The notes beneath the pieces are model-generated. The model ran no database searches. It was not told the DNA's origin and worked only from the letters and a program-made list of their open reading frames with translations. Position numbers and translations under genes: made by a program. Below, one piece after another: positions 13,001 through 26,397 of a stretch of DNA of 64,000 nucleotides. Position 1 is the first letter of the stretch. Each line of letters starts with the position of its first letter. Source of the stretch: Fratercula arctica (Eukaryota > Chordata > Aves > Charadriiformes > Alcidae); assembly GCA_947846985.1 (NCBI GenBank), contig CANTUZ010000007.1, positions 28,152,355-28,216,354 on the forward strand. Direction: 5' to 3'.

Positions 13001-15133
13001 GACAGCCTGAAAATAAATACTCGCACTCACATAGATACAGATAAGATACAATTCATTGCATTGACAGAAGATCTACTATAGCATTTACAATATAATGCAT
13101 GCACAAAATTAAGAAGATCCATAGTCCAAATTAGATGTCAAGTCTTCCTAATTGGGGAACAGTGGGGATTATTATATAAAACTGAAACAATAAATAGTTA
13201 CTTTTATGAAAATTTTTTGAGGTTATACTTGTGATGGGATCATATGATTAAAAAGGTATTGAGATTCAGAGATAGGTATCCAGACACTGATGAAGCAGTC
13301 CTGTCCTATGTCAAAAGAGTCCATACAATTTATCTAAGCTTTAGCTAAACAATTTTCACGTTTTATTAAGGGGCTATTAGTTTCTCCTTCTTTTGATTGA
13401 CATTTCACTTTATTTTCTTGTAGAAAGAGTAAAAAGAAAATGCAAGACTACTCGCGCAGTTGAAGGGTACCAATTCCTGTCATATTAAAAGAATATTGAT
13501 CTTTGTAACCTTTTCAGGGCTAGATGACACGTGAGAGACAAAGTGTAGAACCTCTTTGCAGCATATCAGAGTGTCTTCTCATTATGAAGTCATCCTTCGT
13601 TGCTGCTGCTTTCTAAACTTTTGATTCCAAATCCTTTTGCCTGGGATTCAAATTTATATACATAGCTTTATTTTAAAAAGGAGTTATTATCCTGATACAG
13701 AAATGGAATATTAGTCCTCAACACCTTTCTCCCTGATTCCAAGAGAGTTGCTTAATAACAGATGAGTTGAAACCTTGTGAAAAATGAGCCTGTAGTTTGT
13801 GTGTGTTGTATACAAAGTTTACATCGGTTGAATCACTTTTACGCTGTTTCACAGTTCTTCATTTCATACGCTTGTGTAGCTACCTAGTAAAAATATATAA
13901 TGTATGACTTTGTACTACAAACTGTTGATTTATAATAATTTTATGTCATCTACTGTAATTATGGCACTGTCTAATCTGTACTAGCTGACAATATTTTGGC
14001 AGAAGCATCTACTGTAATATTTACAAGGCATTTCTGTCTCTGTTTAGTTTTCATTGTGCTCACAGTTATTCTCCTGAGTTATTTGGATACTAGTATATAA
14101 AAATGGTTGTTGTTTACTTTGCTTCTTGACTAGTTAATCAAACATATTTTAATATCTCGGAGCTTTTCAAGAGAGAAATTATACTCCAAAAAAATCCATT
14201 ATACGCAAAGAGAAAAAGTAATGAAGTTCTGCTGGTACTGAGGTAATTTCACACCATTTAAAGCTAAGCTCCATCGTTTAATCATTTCTAATCATTTGCT
14301 TATAAATTCCAGTCTGTCTCAACCTACGTCTCCGGAAGTTTTTTTACTTAATTTTTATTTTCATTATCCCTCTAGATAACTCGTGTGATTCCTAGATGTC
14401 TACAGAACTCGGAGTTAGGTTGGATGGCTGAGGCTAAACATGTCAAAATAATCCTGTAATTGCAATCAGAAGCAGATTTCTAGAGGAGCTCGTTACATTG
14501 GGAACTCTGTGGAAATTGTACGTTTATTTGGTTGCAGCAGGTATTTTGCAGTCCAAATGGAAGCTGCTAGCTGCTGAACACATCTTGAAAACTGATCACT
14601 TATTTTTGTAGTTAATAGGAGCTCAAGCGTCTTCCAAATTCAGATCAGACTACTGAGGGAGGAGCATTTCGTTTATATAAAACTAAATGTCATAGTTGTA
14701 TTTTGTTCCTGTGTCACTAAAATATACTGTGATGAAATGTCTAGATCTTTGTGTTGCGGTAAGGACAGGTTGTGTGTTACAGTGAAACTTGCACATAAAT
14801 ACACAGGAGAAAATGATTTTGCAGTTTGTTCTCATTTTTTAATTGCAGTTCGTTGATGCTACAGCTAGTGAATTTTGTGGATGTGTATATTCTGTATGAT
14901 ACAATGAGTGAGTTTACATTAGCGTTTTGACTTGGATCAGGAGTGTATATCTGAAGGATATACCAGGAAATCATGCTTTCATATGCATCATGAACCAGTC
15001 TTGGAGCATGCCAACTGGATTAGTTTTGGGTGAGTAGATATGTTCCAGGAGAGCATCTACCTGGTAATGGGAGTATTGTCCCTGGAATCAGACCATTCCT
15101 AGTCCTAAATCGCTCCACTCAGCAACATGTATG

Positions 15134-15210
15134 TTGTGGACCTTGGGCCTTCAATCTCAGCTGTGTCATTCTGTAGACCTTCTCCTATTTTGCAGTGCTG
15201 TAAATTTTAC
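15134..15210 (+). repeat. Possible MIR-type SINE core relic
   Basis: The words GTGGACCTTGGGC, then TCA, CTGTGTCATTCTGT, CTCCTATTTTGCAGT and CTGTAAATTTT occur in the order of the MIR core, whose consensus runs roughly GTGACCTTGGGCAAGTCA...CTCAGTTT...CTGTAAAAT. Agreement is partial, with several substitutions and small gaps. A MIR-like relic is plausible because such elements are found across amniotes, but confidence is low without an alignment score. Confidence 0.3.
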
Positions 15211-17579
15211 TTCCCAGTTACTGTTGAATTTGAATAAGTTAATGGTACTGGCAGCTCAGAATTGTTAAGATTTTGGTAAATAAGAATGTGATATGTTACA
15301 ATTTGTTTGCAGGACACTTTTACATTTGAAATAAGAGTGCAAGAGGATATAATTTGCTACATACATATGGAAACTAGAATACTCCTCTGAAAGAACAATA
15401 GAAGTCATATCTCTTTCTTTAGAAAGAATTAACTCTGTGATTTATTAAAGCTTTGAACAGTATATGTCAAAATTAACTTTTCTTTGGCTCTTATTAGTTT
15501 GTGCTGATTAAAAGCCAGTGACTACATTCAGCTGTTGATGCTAAGGCAGTTGTGGTGTTGGAGTTAATGGAGATTACTTCTCCCCAGGACACTGGCTTTG
15601 AAAGTAGTTATGCTATGTAGTGTATGTGGAATTTGGTCTCAGTGCTGCTTTTCTGTTCCACTCAGATATGCTCATTTAGGCTAAGCTGTTCCTTTGACCC
15701 ATTGCTTAGTCTCTTTGCACGCACAGTTTGTGATGAGTTTGTATTTCTTCTCCCTTCAAAGTGGGATCTTATGATTTATCACAGTTAGGTTGGTTCCCTG
15801 TTATTCTGCTCCATTGCAACAGGTTCTCTTCAAGTCCAGGTGATTTTTCACCTCTTCAGCAGACTTCTCTTCACAATTTGTGATCAATGTAAAACAGAGA
15901 AACTTGTGCGAAGCAAAGTATTATTTAATTCTCAGTACAGGGCATTGTTTACAAAGAAATACATACAACAAAGACTAGGATGCCCATTACCTAACCTAAG
16001 CCCTAATCCACCTGCTCAAGTTTATGTAGACATCGTCATGGTTAAAGCCTCACTGCAGCGTTAGGCTGGATGTGATAGACGACATTGCTGTAGTTTCTGG
16101 TTTAACCTGGTTTATGCAAATGCCTCGGGATCAGACACTATTTTTTATAAGGACTTTGCTATGTTTTTCCATTAGAGCAGCAGAAACAACTCTGAGATAT
16201 CTTCTGAGTCCACTAGCAGAACTCTGTATGAAATTACTCCTGTGTGTTCTATGAAACCAAGCACACGTTAATCAGACAATAGCAAACTGCAGGACTAATG
16301 ACAGTAAGATAGCAGCACTATTTCAAGATATTCCTCTCAGTACTTGCTATATTTGTACTTCCTCCAGCGCAGGACTGATGGACTGTGGCAGCAGTTCACT
16401 CTCCCACCTTAATACAACCTTTGTAGAGCCCACATGTTGGTGAAAACCTCAAAATTCAATCATATTGTAGCTGGAAAAGGTCTTAGTAACTCAGATAACT
16501 CATGTTCTTTCGAATTGGTACGTGCCCTGGATACTGCAGTGGTGCTATAGTAGCCCACGTTAAGGAGGAGACCTAAAATAAAGACCTTCATTCTTCGTTG
16601 TCATTAGTTACTCTAGGTCACTTCAAGAAATGTCTGGAATGTCCATCAGTTTGTACTCACTTAAATCGGAAAGAACGTTGAATACATGATAGAATACTTA
16701 GTATTTCTTATTGTTTCTTCATTTACATTGTAAAGTTGTGGGAATAAACAAGCCAGTCCCCTTTCCGTGCCTGCACACTTTGAGGACAGCACTCCGCATT
16801 TCCCTCCTGGTGATGTATTGCTGTGGAGGGGCTGCTGCATTGAAAGGCAGCCACATTTGCGGTTAATCTTGGACCCCTATATTAGAAATTGGGGACAACT
16901 GAAAAAACCAATTTCAATAGTTGTCTGTGGCCATGGATGTCCAGCTGAGTCTAGGAACTGAACTGGCGGCATCAGGATTCAGAATTATAGAAGCAGGACA
17001 TTTACCCTGCAGTATGCGCAGCAAAAATACTTGAGAATAATAAGTTGTCATTGGGGCATTTTAATAACTGAAAGCTCAAGTTGGGTTTGTAGTTTTTGTT
17101 TTGACTAGAAATGTTTCTTTAAGGGATTTTTCTGACATTTCCAATTTATACTTTAAAAGCTAATAAATTTTCAGTTATAATTTAAATTATTTCTGTTTGT
17201 GAATATTCTGGTCATTATATAAATATTTTTATGGCCTGGAGAGCTCTCTTTAGCACATCAACAAACTTGTGATCTATATTAATTGAATTATGAATCATTT
17301 CAAAACATCACCAACAAAAAAATTTGGTCTCATTGTCCTTTTTAATTTTTTTTTCCCTGTATATTGTTTTCATTTTAATTCCTTTAGTTCATTTTATAAG
17401 TCTCCATTATCCAGCCATAGGGTTGGAACCAACACTAATGAGTTATTTTATGTGCCAGTTCAAACTGTTGTACATTAGAGACAATAAGAAAGCTGACATA
17501 ATGCTGAATTTCAGCAAGACCAAAAAAGTTGCAACATTTTCATGTTTGTCAAAGCTCCTGCATCAACAATGAAGATGAA

Positions 17580-17920
17580 AATATCAGATTAAATCTATTT
17601 TTGTGCCCCAAAATAGATTTATCTGTATGTAGGAAGATTTCAGCATAGTTGTTGATTCTGAGAATGGTTCTATTCATTTAATCCCTCTCGAATGCTTTGT
17701 TTCTGATCATGAGAGTCATCTAGTGCAATTAGTGATTATGAAAAATGTCAGCATGCAAATTACTCAGAGCAATAAAAAAATATTCAAAACAACAGCCAGA
17801 AGAATATGCAGTAAACATAAGAAATTTGAGGTCAAAGTGGAGAAGAAATTTTGTATTCAGTTAACAGAAAACCACTGAGAATCTATGAATAAATTTGCCA
17901 TTTGCCCTAAGATAATATAC
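17580..17920. promoter_or_regulatory. Candidate AT-rich regulatory block (POU and homeodomain words)
   Basis: Within a short interval there are CAATTAG (homeodomain-type TAAT core), GTGATTATG, a perfect octamer ATGCAAAT at 17753-17760 (POU/OCT word) followed at once by TACTC, and GAGGTCAAAG, a nuclear-receptor half-site-like word. Frames are full of stops, so it is not coding. Conserved enhancers in vertebrate gene deserts often look like this. No conservation data were available and AT-rich DNA produces TAAT words by chance, so this is a hypothesis. Confidence 0.2.
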
Positions 17921-20900
17921 TGTATTTGAAGGTCTCACATCTGGGCTTTTGTTGTGCTGAAGGGAAGTATGCTCCAAAGGTACAGACTTTTCCCCAGGAA
18001 GATCCTGTTGCCATTTCTGACTTGAATTATTTTATGTCAGCTATTATTGCAATGCAAAACTGCTTCCTCCTATCAACAATTAAATATTCCTTTGGAATCT
18101 GGAAAAAGCATTTGGAAGCTTTTAATTTCCTTTGGTGGAATTCATAATAGGAAGAGTAAAATCTCTCTGTTGTTGAGAACTAGGTTTTGTTTATAGTTTA
18201 AGGCATTTTAAGTAATTTTGGGGTAGATTGAGGATTCTGATTTTAGCCCCTGACTCTACTGCAAGGCTTCATCGCTTGTTTTGCAGTGTCTTTCATGTGC
18301 ATTTTATTTTCATAAGGGTTGCCACAGCTGATGTGGGCCTGATGGATATTTCATAACCACGGCTCTATTTCTCACCTGTGTAGGACAGCCCCCATGTTAC
18401 TAATGTGTTTTTGCTTTTCTGGGCATGATAAGAAAAGGAGGGAACATATGGCAACAGGGTGACACTTCATCCAATTTGATGTGTTTTTTAGGAAATGGCT
18501 TAGATGCCAAGTCAGAACATGATTTGCTTTTAAGATGTTCCAGACCATACTGGAGGAAGGGATTTTTACAATACAAATTCCTCTCAACTTGTCTTGACAA
18601 ACAGATCATCGTCTGACTCAGAGAAGCACAACCACTGCTGTTTCTAAAACAGTACAGCCCTTTCTAATGATTCTGTGCTAAGACAATGTTTGAAGCCAGT
18701 TCTTTTTGGGGATTGTGATTGCTGTTCAATGTTTCATTCCTCTTAAATTTTTAAGTCTCCATGCCCTGTAAAACAGCAATTTATTGCAGAATCGATCAGT
18801 GTTGGGTTGTAATAGCATCTTCAGTGCTTGCTATCTAAGCATGTCATACAAAAATAAGCAGCATCAACTGACCCCGTTCTGTCCGTCTCCTTAAGAAATT
18901 AAGCCAATTTCAAGATCAAGCCCCAATAATTGAAGTTTTCAAATTTACTGTGATAATATCCTCTTTGCCTCGCCAGCCCTTGTACTCAAGGTCAAAGCAA
19001 GTAGTTCACAGACCTCTGCCCTAGAGGTGCCCAAGTTCACTACTGAGTTAATTATAGCTGAGAAGAATTCAACAAAGACCAAAAACTGGTGATCTTGGAT
19101 GCTTGTATCAGCAAATAATATTTCTTGCAAAATATTAATGAGTCTTGTACCCAATGAGAGCTGTATTTTTGAATAAGTTATCTGCCTGGGATTAATGTCG
19201 ATGCAAGTCTCCTGATACTATTAAGGTTTTTAAGATAATACAACAGTTTCTTTCATGTAGAACAGCTTCATTGACTCGATACAAAGCCACTTATGTTGTT
19301 ATTTACTACTTAATAATTTAAAAAGCAGGTTTTTGTTGAATTTAGATTTGCATGGTAAATAACGAACCTAACACTATAATTGAAGGGTATTCTATTTGTG
19401 TACTACTGGCAACGTTATCAATAATAATCCTGTCCAGAGTCGATATTATGATGTAATGTGTTTCCAGTTGGTGCTTGTGGTGAAATAGAAATGCTTCTTC
19501 ATGCTTTTTAAATTACTCATTCATGTTCAATAGGTTCTTTCCAAGCTATTGCTGGAATTTACCTTGCTTGCAGTTGAACTGAGGCACTGTAATGACGTGG
19601 ATGTATTTAACCAATTTTAAGAACTTGCATCACAATAAATATTGCCTAAATGTATTTTATCCCATTGAGTGGCATATCTACATTTTTGAGACAGGTATTT
19701 TTAACAGGGTGACCTGTAGTTGAATAGTCATCAAGGTGTTTCCCAAATCTGAGTACAGCCAAGTCTGTGCACAGCTTTAAGAAAATGAGGTTAATTAGCC
19801 CTTCCTAAGCAGACTAAGTTTTTATAAGCTATAAAATGTCATAATTGCGATGGGCCCAAGCAGTGCTTAGAAACTTTTTATAGGATAGAGGGAGGAAAGG
19901 CTTTGATAATGGATGATTCTTCCAACTGAAACATGGGACACACATTCAAACTGACTCTATGTGCCTCATATTGTTATTTACTGTGACAACTTCAGCATTT
20001 CTTAAAGCTTTTTAGATGTGTCTTTTTAAAATAAGGACTACCAGCAAATATTACAAACTGCGTTGGGTTAAGCATTTACATATGAGTACAGTTGGTCCTA
20101 AACCTGGAAAACTCAACATACTTGGATGTATAGTTTTTTCTGGTCTTCATCTTGTTGATACATTTTAGAGCCAGAGGTTTTACACTTAAAGCACAGCAGA
20201 TTATATGTTTTTAATGAACCTTAAAGTGACTCATGCTTTTGAAGCTGATGAAATACCTCCTCGTGTTCTGGTCTATTATGCAGGGATATGAAGTTGTGGA
20301 GATAAAGATTATAAAAAGGCCATTGCTCTTAATCAGCTGCGTTATTGGCTGAGTGATTGAATAGGTCTCTGGGTGAGAGAACCCGAAGCCATTGTGGTCA
20401 CCAAAGTCCCAGGGTAGCTCAAAGGGAGCAGAGCAAATATGTGAGTAAGAGGTAAAAGGCCAGGGAGGTGCTGGGTTGGCCAAATGCCTCTCGGTCATCT
20501 GGGCACATGTCCAGTTCTGAGCATTTTATCTGAAAGAGTGGGTGAAAATATGCAGCTTAACATTCTCTATGCATGATTTATTTATTTAAATAATTGGCTA
20601 CAGTATTTATTACATTAAAACAGCTGAAAGAATTTGAATGAGAGGAAGGGACTAAAGGTGAAGTCAACTACTTTGAATACAAATCAAACAAAATGCAGAA
20701 TTATCAACTTCAAATAATAATAATATCAATGTGGGGTTTTTTTTTTTTCAGAAATCTGTTTCAAGTTTGTAAGCGTGTTACTTGTAGAGTTAAAACTTTT
20801 CTAACTTTCTTTTACAGCTGTGAAAGAAGGGATTACTTCAAAAAAGGCAGACCAAAACAACCAACCAAAAACCTAAAGCAAGCCAACTTCAGAAGCTGGG

Positions 20901-23900
20901 GCTTTAGAAGTATTGCTGTTATTTCATGGGCAGTGACAGAAGATTATACTGAAAGTCAATAGCTAGAGTATCCTATAACAGATGGGGTTTTTTCTTGTAT
21001 AGGTGTAGTTTTGAGAGAGTTCTTTACATTAAATGTTAGAATGCAAGTACTGTGTTAAAACAGGTGAGCGCTAGTTTCCCATCCAAAGCTTGATACCACC
21101 AGCGTAACCTGTGTAACCTTTATAGCCATAAGGGTAATATTTAGATGATAAACTCCCAGGTACTCGTGACTTTTCAGAAATGGTAGCAGATGCGGACTGA
21201 ATTATCCTCCTGACTGTCATCAGACATGAACTGATAGTCCCATGAGAGTGCTTTGGGAGGTTTAATCAGTCATTACAGATGAAGCTGGCAGGTCGGAGAA
21301 ACGGGAAGGATGAACCATGTGAGAATTTCACCTTTCTCATGTGAGCAAACATATGCACGTTTGACAACCTCATTCTCCAAAGCTATTCTGTTTTCTTCCC
21401 TCTGCCTTCCAGTATGCCAATAAGATGAGCTATTAAAAAGCTATACTTTTTAATTACTAATGAATTGGTCTCATTTGTCAGATGTCTGAAAATGAGAACA
21501 CAATATTTTTTTTCAAAGCCCCTTTGCTTGTGTGAATAAATAGCTAAGTGGTCTTTACCTCCCAAGGGGTGTGCAGTCAGGAAAAGGTGGAATTAGGCAA
21601 TTAACAGAAGAAGAGAAAGCAGTGAAATAAGAAAGAGTCTTCTGAAAAAGTAGATGTTATTCTGAACTCCCCACAGCCATTCTGTGGGGTTCCACTTAAT
21701 TGAGATGAATAACATGGTTTCATAAAGAAACCAGTGGAAGGTACCTATTTAAACTTTCTGACTAATTAATAGTTTCTCAAGGATGCTCAGCAGTGGGAAA
21801 GTTAGAGTGCTGCTCGTGCTATTACCATGTTCTCTGCCACTGTGTCTACTTTTCCTTTCTGTAGGAAGAACAAAGCATCTCTGGTAACACAGATTTGTCC
21901 ATCTGTCAGGGAGGGAGGGGGTCAGTTGCTGTTACCGTTGGGTACTTCCCGTTACCTAAATGCTGTCACGATTTCAAGACAGTCGTCACTTCTCTAACCA
22001 TTATAGACAGGACAAGAACAAATATGTAGGTTTAATAGTTGTATTTTCATCTTTGCATCAAAGAAGAAATGCAAGATAATGTTTTCCAGTGTGTATATAT
22101 TTCTTTCTTTTGTGATTCACTGAAATGGACACGTTGCTAGAAATTTGCAAGTGTCTGATTGTGAACATGAGCCGCCTTCCGAAAGAATATGTCACATCTT
22201 CTGTGGCCACTTCATCCTATCCATATCTCAAAGATCTCTCTACCTGTGCCTCTTAGAATATTCTCAAAATATAGTAATCTTCTTGTGGGGACAGAGTTCT
22301 GAATCTGACTTTTATACCAGAGAGTCAGCTTTCTGAATATTTGGAGATTGCTTTTATGAAACAGATCTTCAGAGCACACAGGATGTGTACTGAGCAAACA
22401 ATAGATTGTGCCTCTTTTTTGCAAATTCTGGATGCCACTCGCGGAGCACACTGGTCCTTCAGTGCTTCCAGCTACTTAAATATTTTCTGAAGAGTTTGAT
22501 TTCTTTCTTCTGTGTTACGATGTCAGTGGCTTTGCTTGTGCATAACTGCAAATTAGTTTGCTTACAGCTTGTCTGTTTTGAATTAGCCTTGCAAAAAGCT
22601 TTGTTCACTCTCTGTGTTGTCACCCTGATGTCAGAGTGTGGGTACGTCTTTGTTTCCTCCTTCACCAGCTTGTAAAAACCTCTGTTCCCAGCTAGAAGTT
22701 ACTATGGAGCTACATTTACTAAAGAGCGTCCTTAGATGACTGTAAGAAACTGTAATATCATGGATTGCCAGTTCCCAATAATGTCTGAATTAGAGCAACA
22801 AAATGCATGGATTTCATATTGTTTGAAATCTTTCACGTTGCCAATCTAGGTAGCCAAGTTTCAAGAAAGCAATTGTCACTATCTCGCTAAGTGTTTATAA
22901 CTCTTTTTATTATACATGCTTCCTTCGGTACCTCTTACTGTTCCGTTGTATGTTGTTTTTCCTTCTGCCTGTCTATGGGCCCCTAGTGTGTTTTTGCAGA
23001 GGAAGTCAGATATAGATATCTACCATTTGCCATATAGCCATTCAGTGCATTATTTTTCTTGATGGTATGTTTGTTTTCTAAGCCCTTTTCTTTACTACCG
23101 CTTTTCTCTACTTTCCAAATTCAAGTAGACTTTCTGGATGGCTCAGTTACTTCAAAAGAATTTGGCAAACAAGCTATTTCTCACTAAGAGAAGCAGCAAA
23201 CTTAAGCCAGGTTATCCCATCTGCTCCCTGAGAATAGGTGCCTGCTTAATCTTGTACAGAAGTAAATACTGTCAAAACAAAGAAATCTGTGCTGTAAGAT
23301 TGCTTGATTTTTATTTATTTTATTTTTGTCCAGAAAGGAAGAGAGATTTATTTTTTTTTCTTTACCTGCTGTATGAAGAGCTGAATCAATGCAAGATAAG
23401 ACCTCAGAAGCCTTTATTCTCATGTTGAACTATTGGACAAGCCTGTATCATTTTACACCATGGTATACGTGCTGCCTTCCTCCACTGCTTTCCATGGCAA
23501 CCTGTGGCTGTACTCAAGTATAAAGTCATCCCATGAACTCTGTTACACAACAGGGGGTGAATAGACCATAGCAGTCAACTGACTAAATGATCCTTTTCAT
23601 TATTGAGCCTTTGGTATTGATTTAACGATATGTCTATGTTTGTTGAACATACCTCTGAAATGTTCAGTGGTGAATAATGTTAAACAAGCATGTACATGAG
23701 GTCTTAGCATGTTAATGTATTGAGCTGGTATCATCTTCGCAGCTTTCCTACAGCTGTCTATTTTCTCAATTTTAAAATTGAGACTGGAGATTTGCAAGAG
23801 CAGCCCCCCATCCTTGGTGCTCCCGTAGCCTCCAGCAGCTGAAGGACGAGAGGGAAACTGGGGAGAGAGAAAAGCAAAAGAGAGGGGAAGTGCAAAACAG

Positions 23901-26365
23901 CCATGCAGTGTATCAAAAGAGACAAGGTGGTCAGGTGAAAGGTCTTAAAAATAATGACATTAAAAAGTCATTGAAATTTATAGATGTTATGTTCCTTTAA
24001 ATCAGTGTTGTTAAATTTTGTTGTTCCATAAGGCTGAAAGGCTGCGTAGCTGAGCTTTTGTGTCGATATGAGGCTCTACTACCTTTTATAAAAGCATAGA
24101 AACACAATATTTTAACGTCACTTTTCAGAACCAACTTGATGCAAAGGTGTTTGACTCTGTTGTTACTATCATTTTATACGTTGATATAAAATCATAGACA
24201 CAAGTTGATTTTCTGGAAAATGCTAGACATATCTTTTGTTTTTTCTTGGCATTTCTGATCACCTTCGATTTTGAGCTCTTGTAATGAGCTCAAATTCTGT
24301 AACTCAAATTCCCTTGAAGTCTTTGTGAAACCCACAGAGCTCAATCTCTTTGAAACATGACACAAAAATTCAGTTTTCTAGTTGCTACTGTTATTCCTGC
24401 CTTTACTTTGTGCGATGAATCTTGGCGATTGTAAAGAGTAATGATGAGCTATCTGGGTTAATCTTTCATTTGGGAAAGCCATAGCCAAAATATTGATAGG
24501 CATTGCAAAGTGATTAGCAAACCATTTTACTGTTTTCTGGCTTGCGACAAGTTTAATAACCTTCTTATTATTTGTTTTCTTGTGTTTTATCTCCTAAGTG
24601 TATAGGAAGTTTCTGCCATCTGAAGAACATCCATACTTGATGTCTCACAAGCAGACAGATTAATTTTATCATCAAAACAGATTTATTACATAGCACATGT
24701 TGGAAAGTGAATAGTCATTGCTGTTGCATCTGGAAGTGTCAGCTTAAATGTTTTCATACTACCTAAGAGAGACCTTTTGTTCTTTATTCTAGGATCTGTT
24801 AACAAAAGTAAAAAGAAAGAGAAAAGGTACAATGAAAATAATTTAAGTGGATACTGAATCATTGTTTATTTTTAGAGAATATTTTCTTGTTTTCCAAACT
24901 ACAAGGAACTGAAGGAGAGCAATTCGAGAGCTTTACTGGTTCATGTAGAAAGAAGGCTACAAAATACAACTCATTTCCACAGTTGCTTCCTGCCTTTCAA
25001 ATTTGCGTGGCCAGAACATGGACCTAAGTGTACAAATCTCTATTCCTTGATCATTACACTGGACAAAGTTTCCTTAGGCTGTCGGGGTTTAGATGCATTT
25101 CTCTGTTTATCTCCTTGGACTTTTGGGGCACAATTTTAATGATGAAATCTAAATTTTATATAGATCCCTTCACACATACATAAAATCTTCTTAATATTGA
25201 AGACTCTTTTTGTCTTTTAGTGTGAGCTCTTTACAGTTTTTCTTCCATCAACCAAGAAAGTTCTCACTACCTTCCTGTAATTTCTCGATGTGTCATTCAA
25301 AAAGTCTTATTTCATGGGAAGATTTTTCTGTGCTGGGAAATCAGCTTTTTGATTATTTGACAGATCCCAGAGTCTGGTATCTTGCAAAGATCACATTTCT
25401 CAGGAAAAATGCTGCATCTTGTGAAGGGAAGATTAAATGCTAATTTAATGGCAGTGTAATGCCTGTAGCCGCCTGCCTGCTTTGCCAAATCCCCTCTCTC
25501 TGCAATGTCAGTTATGTTTTTCATGAACAAGTCTAGGGGCAAATTATGTTACTGTTTGCACTGGTGCAACCCATGAAGTACCTCAGTCAAGCAGTGCCAT
25601 CGAATCCCAAGCTTTCGTTGAGGTTTTGCCCGTTCTCTCTGCCACAATCGATGCAGGGAACTGATTGCAATGCGAGCGGGATTGTGTTGGCGTTATGCTC
25701 TCCTGAGAACATTTTCTGGTAGAAAGGAATAGGAATATTTAAAGTGTATATAGGAGCCTCTTCAAAATTCTCTGCAGCTGTAGTTTGACAATATTACACA
25801 GACTGAAATGTTTGCTTATCAGAAAAGCTGAAATGTTTAAAGAACATTGATCTACATTTCTTGTCAGTTTACTGTCTCCATTGGCACAACATTTGGAAGG
25901 ATTCTGATTTTATGAAATGGAGAATGCCTCAGAGTTGCATCTGCAGTGAATACTCCGTTACCTCTTTTTGAGCTTTGGAACAATAACTCTTTCCCACCTA
26001 AACACTTACAGAATGTGAAACATATGATAGATCTGTGCAAGTTGTTCCTATTTTCCACCTTATGTTATAATGGCAACTGCTGCCAATCAGCAAAATAAGG
26101 AAGTCTGGAAATAGCAAAATTCTGTGAATGCCACAGGCTTCCTTAATTTCCTTGAAATTAAGTACGGGCACTGTTCAATTGTTGACATTTTTCAAAGCTG
26201 AGATAGCGTCAGTGCTACTGACACAAGATGCTTAACTGCTTGTATCAACTTTGTGTATTCTGTAAATGAGCTCTGCCAGATCCCATGACTAGTTTTCTGG
26301 TGCTTATCCAACCCTGTCCAGAAGTTGTGATAAAGGAGTCAGATGGAAAATTTCTATCAGAATGA

Positions 26366-26397
26366 TTTTTTTAATTTTTTTTAATTTTTTTTTTTTT
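26366..26397. repeat. T-rich low-complexity tract (T7AAT8AAT14)
   Basis: Three T runs separated by AA dinucleotides, followed by AAA. A plain low-complexity tract with no recognisable adjoining element. Confidence 0.9.

Larger units (their letters stand above)
5901..15133. other. Non-coding stretch, no gene seen
   Basis: AT-rich DNA with only short open frames (110 codons at most) that look like no known protein. It contains the simple repeats at 6150-6174, 7718-7752 and 10039-10049. I see no other supportable feature. Confidence 0.6.

Noticed and set aside
16457..16500. TCAATCATATTGTAGCTGGAAAAGGTC, faintly like a reverse-strand CR1 end
   Set aside because: Too diverged and too short. No continuing CR1 blocks follow.
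20737..20962. Two acceptor-like T-rich CAG sites followed by an open frame
   Set aside because: The frame product is lysine/arginine/glutamine-rich without a known relative, and pyrimidine-CAG words are abundant in this T-rich DNA.
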